NCBI GenBank assembly: GCA_017694135.1
Contig: JADING010000069.1
Coordinates: 1 to 9,734, forward strand
Source: Candidatus Scatoplasma merdavium
Lineage (GTDB): Bacteria > Bacillota_I > Bacilli_A > RFN20 > CAG-288
Direction: 5' to 3'
DNA: 9,734 bases
This document shows, in pieces, positions 5,736 through 9,734 of this stretch. The position numbers and the translations under genes are program-made. Each line of letters opens with the position of its first letter. Positions within the stretch are counted from its first letter, which is position 1. The notes beneath the pieces were generated by a model, which searched no databases, was not told the DNA's origin, and saw nothing but the letters and a program-made list of their open reading frames with translations.

Positions 5736-7169
5736 ATGAAAAAGAACAACGCTATTACTCCGCAAGAGCAGGATTTTTCTCAGTGGTATACCGACGTTTG
5801 TACCAAAGCTGGATTGATGGATTATTCCAGAGTCAAAGGCTTTATAATTTACCGTCCCTACGGATATGCTATTTGGGAAAATATCCGCAATTATTTAGAT
5901 GAGCAATTTAAGCTGACAGGGCATGAAAACGTCTATATGCCTTTGCTTATCCCGCGGTCGCTTTTGCAAAAAGAAGCGGAACACGTAGAAGGGTTTGCGC
6001 CTGAGTGTGCGGTTGTTACGCAAGGTGGAGGCAAGGATTTGGAAGAACCTCTTTATGTTCGCCCGACTTCTGAGACGCTGTTTTGCGATCACTTTAAGGA
6101 CATCCTCTCTTCTTATCGCGATTTACCTATTAAATACAACCAGTGGTGTTCGGTTGTTAGATGGGAAAAGACCACCCGTCCTTTCTTGCGCGGGTCGGAG
6201 TTCTTATGGCAGGAGGGACACACGCTTCACCGCACCGAGCAGGAAGCGAGAGAAGAAGCGCTCAGGATGCTCAGAGTTTATGACAACCTTGGTAGGGATA
6301 TTTTAGCCATACCGTTTTTAACTGGTCAGAAGACCGATAAAGAAAAGTTTGCTGGTGCTTTAGAGACTTACACTGTCGAAGCCATAATGAAAGATGGTCA
6401 AGCTTTACAGTGCGGGACCACTCACTATTTTGGACAGGGTTTCGCTGAACATTACGATATTAAATATTTAGATGAAGACAACACTTTGAAAGTTCCTTAT
6501 CAGACTTCTTTCGGAGTTTCTACTCGTTTGATTGGGGCTATTATTATGGAGCATGGTGACGATAACGGATTGGTTTTGCCTCCTTATGTCGCTCCGCTTC
6601 AAGTCGTTATTATTCCAATTAGAGCTGCTAACGATCCGGAAGTTGCTAGAAGAGCCCATTGTCTTGAAGATGAGCTGAAAAAGTTGAACATCCGTTGCAA
6701 GATCGATTTTTCCGATAAGACACCGGGATGGAAATATGCACAATATGAGCTGATGGGTGTACCTCTGCGCATTGATATCGGCCCGAAAGATTGCCAAGAA
6801 AATAAGGTTATGTATGTCAAGCGCTACAACGGTGAAAAAGGCTTTTATAAATTCGATGAGAATCTCGCTAAAGTTATTGCAGCGGAGATGGAAACTATCA
6901 CCCGTGGAATGTATGCGAAAGCCTTGAATTTCGTTAATTCTCACGTTCATGAAGTCCACACTTACGATGAATTAGCTGATGTGATTTTAAATGGTAAAGG
7001 CTATGCCAAAATGGCTTGGTGTGGTGATCAAGCTTGCGAAGATGAAATTAAAGCGAAGCTCAACGCTTCTTCTCGCTGTATGCCTTTTGATCAAACTTTG
7101 ATTGACGATACTTGTCCAATCTGCCACAAGAAGGCCAAAAAGGTTGTTTTATTCGCTCGTTCTTATTGA
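5736..7169 (+). CDS. proS: Prolyl-tRNA synthetase, archaeal/eukaryal-type (short form)
   Basis: This cytoplasmic class II synthetase charges tRNA-Pro with proline using ATP. All class II signatures are visible: motif 1 around GFIIYRPYGYAIWENI (35-50) with its proline at 41, the TXE-type RPTSE (109-113), motif 2 RWEKTTRPFLRGSEFLWQEG (142-161), CGTTHYFGQGF (226-236), and motif 3 around STRLIGAIIMEH (262-273). The anticodon-binding domain follows (about 285-385). A C-terminal zinc-type domain has Cys at 429, 434, 460 and 463, and the chain ends in Tyr477, typical of this type. At 477 residues it lacks the INS editing insertion of the roughly 570-residue bacterial form. The start is set by the AAGGAG site. 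It is the second gene of the operon; the 20-nt gap to pepP indicates cotranscription. No T-box leader is visible upstream. It ends in TGA. Confidence 0.97.
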   Translation: MKKNNAITPQEQDFSQWYTDVCTKAGLMDYSRVKGFIIYRPYGYAIWENIRNYLDEQFKLTGHENVYMPLLIPRSLLQKEAEHVEGFAPECAVVTQGGGKDLEEPLYVRPTSETLFCDHFKDILSSYRDLPIKYNQWCSVVRWEKTTRPFLRGSEFLWQEGHTLHRTEQEAREEALRMLRVYDNLGRDILAIPFLTGQKTDKEKFAGALETYTVEAIMKDGQALQCGTTHYFGQGFAEHYDIKYLDEDNTLKVPYQTSFGVSTRLIGAIIMEHGDDNGLVLPPYVAPLQVVIIPIRAANDPEVARRAHCLEDELKKLNIRCKIDFSDKTPGWKYAQYELMGVPLRIDIGPKDCQENKVMYVKRYNGEKGFYKFDENLAKVIAAEMETITRGMYAKALNFVNSHVHEVHTYDELADVILNGKGYAKMAWCGDQACEDEIKAKLNASSRCMPFDQTLIDDTCPICHKKAKKVVLFARSY

Positions 7170-7174
7170 TAGAA

Positions 7175-7180
7175 AGAAGG
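7175..7180 (+). promoter_or_regulatory. Shine-Dalgarno site of the pepP-like gene
   Basis: AGAAGG lies 9 nt before the ATG at 7190, in the 20-nt gap after the proS stop. It supports this ATG as the start and translation from a shared message. Confidence 0.65.
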
Positions 7181-7189
7181 TAGTGTAGT

Positions 7190-8938
7190 ATGTTTGATAA
7201 ACAACATATTTTAGATCTTCAAAACAAGTTGATTGAAGATGGTTTTGACGCTTACTTAATCGTTACAGGTGACCCTCATTCATCCGAATATGTCGCCGAT
7301 TATTTCTTGGCGGAAAGAAATTATTTTTGTCCGTTTTCAGGTTCGGCAGGATACCTTTTAGTCTTGAAAAATTCAGCCTATTTTTTCACCGATGGCAGAT
7401 ATTGGATTCAAGCGGAAAACGAACTTAAAGGAAGCGGTATAAGCTTAGTAAAAGAAGGCGATAAGTCCGCTTTGAGCTTTGAAGACTTGCTGAAAAAAGA
7501 AGGGGTTCAAAAACTAGCTACTAACACTAATCTCATTTCGTATAATTTTGCTAAAAGAGTCAAAGGTTACGGCGTTGAGTTAGTGAATTACGATTATTCT
7601 TATTTAGTAAAAGACCGCGGTCAGCTTTCTAAAGAGAAGGTCTTTAAACTTAGAGATAATCTCAATTCTTTATCGCATTTAGAAAAAATTGAAGCAGTTT
7701 TAAAAGAGTGTGAAAAAGATAAAGCAGAGGCCTGCTTAATTACCACTCTTGACGATATCGCATGGATTTTAAATATTCGCGGTAACGATATAGCTTGTAA
7801 CCCTGTTTTCTATTCTTATTTGTACCTGTCTAAAAAGGGGAATTATTTGTTTATAGATAGAGACAAAATCGATTTTGAGATTGAAGGAGTGAACTTGCTT
7901 CCTTATTCTCAAATTGAAGAATTTGTTAAGTCTCATTCTGAAGTTGCCACTTTGGTTAATCCTTCATTTTGTTCATGCGCTCTTTACAGCTGTTTAAAGA
8001 ATCCATTAAATGGCAAAATCCCTTCGACTCTAATGAAGTCTATTAAAGGTGAAAAGGAAATAGAGAACTTAAAGAGAGTTCAAGCTGAAGATGGTTTGGC
8101 TATGCTTAAGTTCATAGCTTATTTAGATGAGCACAAAGATGAAAATCTCTCTGAGTATCACTATGCAGAAGTCTTGGAGAAATTCAGAAGAGAAAACAAA
8201 GATCTTTTTGAACTGTCTTTTGAAACAATTGCAGCTTGCGGAAGCAACGCCGCTCAAATGCATTACGAGCCGACGAAAGAAAAGTCTTCAATAGTAAGCA
8301 AAGAGACGATGGAACTATTGGTTGATTCTGGTGGGCAGTATTACGGAGGTACTACCGATACCACGAGGACTTTCTTAATTGGGGAAGCTAGCCAAGAATA
8401 TATCCACGATTACACTTTGACTTTAAAGTCCTTAATCGCTATGTCGCGCGCAATCTTCTTAGATGGAGTAAGCGGAATCGCTTTAGATGTCTTATCGCGT
8501 CAATACATGTGGGATGAAGGCATGGATTACAAGTGTGGGACTGGTCACGGAGTAGGGTATATACTTAATGTCCACGAAGGACCGAACTCTTTTAGATACG
8601 TGGCTAGAAGTGTTGAAAACTTACAAAAGCTTGTTCCTGGCATGGTTACTACTATTGAACCTGGCGTTTACAAAGAAAACAAATACGGAATCCGCATTGA
8701 AAACAATCTGCTTTGTGTAAGAGCTTTTGAAACCAGTGATGGGATATTCAATAAGTTTGAAACTGTAACCTACGTACCTATTGAAACTTCTTGCCTCGAT
8801 TTAAACATCATGACAGATAGAGAAATAGATTGGTTAAATCAATACCATAAACTTGTATATGAAAAGTTGTCTCCTTTAGTTAAAGATGAAAAACTAATGA
8901 GAGTCTTAAAAGAAAAGACCAAGTCGATTAAAAGATGA
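7190..8938 (+). CDS. pepP: Xaa-Pro aminopeptidase, M24B family, long three-domain form
   Basis: This metallopeptidase removes the N-terminal residue from peptides with proline in second position, probably in the cytoplasm since no signal peptide is seen. Two creatinase-type N-terminal domains (about 1-140 and 150-290) precede the pita-bread catalytic domain (about 293-510) and a short C-terminal extension with the usual WLN (548-550). All five metal ligands are recognisable: Asp379 in VDSG, Asp390 in TTDTTRTF, His453 in GTGHGVG, Glu490 in IEPGVY and Glu504 in GIRIEN. Accessory histidines sit in MHYEP (358) and NVHEGP (462). The 582-residue length fits the long bacterial/eukaryal form rather than the roughly 360-440-residue forms. 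It follows proS by 20 nt and its TGA overlaps the trmL start as ATGA, so it is in the same operon. The symbol is used for the family; orthology to E. coli pepP is not claimed. Confidence 0.94.
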   Translation: MFDKQHILDLQNKLIEDGFDAYLIVTGDPHSSEYVADYFLAERNYFCPFSGSAGYLLVLKNSAYFFTDGRYWIQAENELKGSGISLVKEGDKSALSFEDLLKKEGVQKLATNTNLISYNFAKRVKGYGVELVNYDYSYLVKDRGQLSKEKVFKLRDNLNSLSHLEKIEAVLKECEKDKAEACLITTLDDIAWILNIRGNDIACNPVFYSYLYLSKKGNYLFIDRDKIDFEIEGVNLLPYSQIEEFVKSHSEVATLVNPSFCSCALYSCLKNPLNGKIPSTLMKSIKGEKEIENLKRVQAEDGLAMLKFIAYLDEHKDENLSEYHYAEVLEKFRRENKDLFELSFETIAACGSNAAQMHYEPTKEKSSIVSKETMELLVDSGGQYYGGTTDTTRTFLIGEASQEYIHDYTLTLKSLIAMSRAIFLDGVSGIALDVLSRQYMWDEGMDYKCGTGHGVGYILNVHEGPNSFRYVARSVENLQKLVPGMVTTIEPGVYKENKYGIRIENNLLCVRAFETSDGIFNKFETVTYVPIETSCLDLNIMTDREIDWLNQYHKLVYEKLSPLVKDEKLMRVLKEKTKSIKR

Positions 8939-9444
8939 ACTATGTCGTTTTATATGAGCCGGAAAAGCCGTCGAATGTCGGAAATATCATAAGGACTTGT
9001 TCGGCTTTTAATGCGCGATTAATCATAATAGGTAATCTGACCTTTGAACTTTCTGATAAGTCTTTAAAAAGAGCAGGGATGGACTATTTCATCGGCTTTA
9101 AAATTAAAAGATACGAAACTTTCGATGATTTTTTTACTTATGAGAAAGGGGATTACTTTTACGTCACGCGTTATTCGGAAAAGACGTATTCTGAATTCGA
9201 TTTATCCGATGTGAGAAAGACCAATTATTTCTTGTTTGGAAAAGAATCGAGCGGATTACCTAAAGAATTGCTTAAATCAAATTACGAAAGCTGCATGAGA
9301 ATACCAATGGCTATTGATGCGAGGAGCTTAAACCTTTCTAACAGCGTCGCGATAGTTTTATCCGAAGCTTTGCGTCAACAGGATTTCTTCTCGTTAGCTA
9401 AGCATGAAACTATTAAAGGAGAGGACTTCTTAAAAAACAACTAA
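8935..9444 (+). CDS. trmL: tRNA (cytidine/uridine-34 2'-O)-methyltransferase, SPOUT family
   Basis: This SPOUT enzyme transfers a methyl group from S-adenosylmethionine to the ribose of wobble nucleotide 34, in the characterised family mainly of tRNA-Leu isoacceptors. Motif 1 is EPEKPSNVGNIIRTC (8-22), with the conserved Asn and Arg. Motif 2 is FGKESSGLP (101-109), part of the knotted cofactor site. Motif 3 is IPM (123-125) followed by SLNLSNSVAIVLSEALRQ (131-148), forming the trefoil knot. The 169-residue length is close to the usual 155-170, with no added RNA-binding domain, as expected for TrmL/YibK rather than TrmH. Translation appears coupled to pepP through the 4-nt ATGA overlap; no good ribosome binding site stands alone upstream. 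Its TAA overlaps the stop of the converging rqcH gene, and the nearest terminator lies 78 nt further on, inside rqcH. Confidence 0.93.
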   Translation: MNYVVLYEPEKPSNVGNIIRTCSAFNARLIIIGNLTFELSDKSLKRAGMDYFIGFKIKRYETFDDFFTYEKGDYFYVTRYSEKTYSEFDLSDVRKTNYFLFGKESSGLPKELLKSNYESCMRIPMAIDARSLNLSNSVAIVLSEALRQQDFFSLAKHETIKGEDFLKNN

Positions 9445-9734
9445 ACGTTTTCTTTAAAAAGCTTTAAAGAAGACTCTCTGATTTTAGAAACGTGAATCAA
9501 CGAATAGTTTAGAACGTTAACTAACCCGCGTTTTTGCGGGTTTTTCTTAACTTCTTTTCTAGGACACACCATAACTTCACCACTGTCCAAGTCGCTTAAA
9601 TACAAGGCTAATTCCGCTGCTAGTAGCTTGTTTTCATCACTTGGATTACCAAGCAAACAAACGTGTGAACCAGCTTGTAAGTAAACGTGAAAGAAAAGGT
9701 CGTTGCCTTTTGCAATTTTAAATGTGAGTTCTTC
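9441..9734 (-). CDS. rqcH: RqcH / NFACT family protein, C-terminal NFACT-R domain (5' part outside window)
   Basis: The minus-strand frame stays open from the right edge to a TAG at 9441-9443, giving 97 codons. A TTG at 9656 is not a plausible start because homologous sequence continues upstream. The visible part resembles the NFACT RNA-binding domain: DLFFHVYLQAGSHV aligns with the family DxWFHV...GSHV signature, LLAAELALYLSDL matches the LEAAxLAAYxS helix, and CPRKEVKKNPQKRGLV aligns with the vdyTxvkxVkKPxgxkpGxV strand region. RqcH (FbpA/Rqc2-like) binds the 50S subunit carrying a stalled peptidyl-tRNA and directs alanine tailing. The DIPG segment before GSHV in many homologues is YLQA here. 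The catalytic NFACT-N domain cannot be assessed. Confidence 0.82.
   Translation of the reverse strand, partial: EELTFKIAKGNDLFFHVYLQAGSHVCLLGNPSDENKLLAAELALYLSDLDSGEVMVCPRKEVKKNPQKRGLVNVLNYSLIHVSKIRESSLKLFKENV
9523..9548 (+). terminator. Intrinsic terminator of the proS-pepP-trmL operon, inside rqcH
   Basis: A perfect 7-bp GC-rich stem, AACCCGC (9523-9529) with GCGGGTT (9536-9542), closes a 6-nt loop and runs into TTTTTCTT (9541-9548). It is oriented for plus-strand transcription; the minus-strand reading has no T tract after the hairpin. It lies within the rqcH coding region (antisense to codons for KNPQKRGL), about 78 nt beyond the trmL stop. Confidence 0.82.

Noticed and set aside
5995..6306. 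103-codon plus-strand frame inside proS
   Set aside because: It is out of frame with the conserved proS motifs 2 and TXE it overlaps, and its translation is a basic low-information sequence. It is a shadow frame.
6468..6959. 163-codon open frame on the minus strand opposite proS
   Set aside because: It lies entirely within a well-supported proS on the other strand and shows no recognisable domain. It is a shadow frame.
9441..9656. 71-residue stand-alone small protein on the minus strand
   Set aside because: The frame stays open to the window edge and the upstream codons encode the conserved FHV...GSHV part of the NFACT-R domain, so it is the end of rqcH and not a small gene.

Overview
The window looks like chromosomal DNA from a low-GC Gram-positive bacterium, probably a gut-associated member of the Bacilli/Erysipelotrichia/Mycoplasmatota region of the tree. 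This rests on the AT-rich codon use, a short archaeal-type prolyl-tRNA synthetase, an RqcH/NFACT protein, a very large beta-rich repeat surface protein, and tRNA genes without an encoded CCA. TGA is used as a stop (proS and pepP end in TGA) and tryptophan is encoded by TGG, so this is not a code-4 Mycoplasma or Spiroplasma. No species can be named from the sequence alone.

Layout, left to right. (1) Positions 1-2486, plus strand: the C-terminal 827 or so residues of a huge modular extracellular protein, cut by the left edge and closed by an intrinsic terminator at about 2502-2531. (2) Positions 2541-3882, minus strand: read in transcription order, tRNA-Ser(CGA) with an extended -10 promoter and its own terminator, a GtrA-family multipass membrane protein, then tRNA-Gly(GCC) with its own promoter and terminator. 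(3) Positions 3943-9549, plus strand: an apparent four-gene operon. It begins with a membrane-anchored degenerate GGDEF-EAL protein, followed 15 nt later by proS, 20 nt later by a Xaa-Pro aminopeptidase (pepP-like), and then by trmL, which overlaps pepP by 4 nt. (4) Positions 9441-9734, minus strand: the last 97 codons of an rqcH/NFACT gene, converging on trmL with overlapping stop codons. The only visible terminator for the plus-strand operon lies inside the rqcH coding sequence.

Most of regions 2-4 concerns translation: two tRNAs, a tRNA charging enzyme, a wobble-base 2'-O-methyltransferase and a ribosome quality-control factor, together with a peptidase that acts at proline bonds. The surface protein and the GtrA protein point to the cell envelope. 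The most unusual item is the first gene of the operon. It keeps the overall layout of a c-di-GMP turnover protein (TM, PAS-like region, GGDEF-like, EAL-like), but essentially all the catalytic signatures have been lost, and it is transcriptionally tied to housekeeping translation genes. No mobile element, CRISPR array or phage gene was seen. The spacers not covered by entries (3627-3725 and 3883-3942) hold nothing I can name beyond the promoter elements listed.
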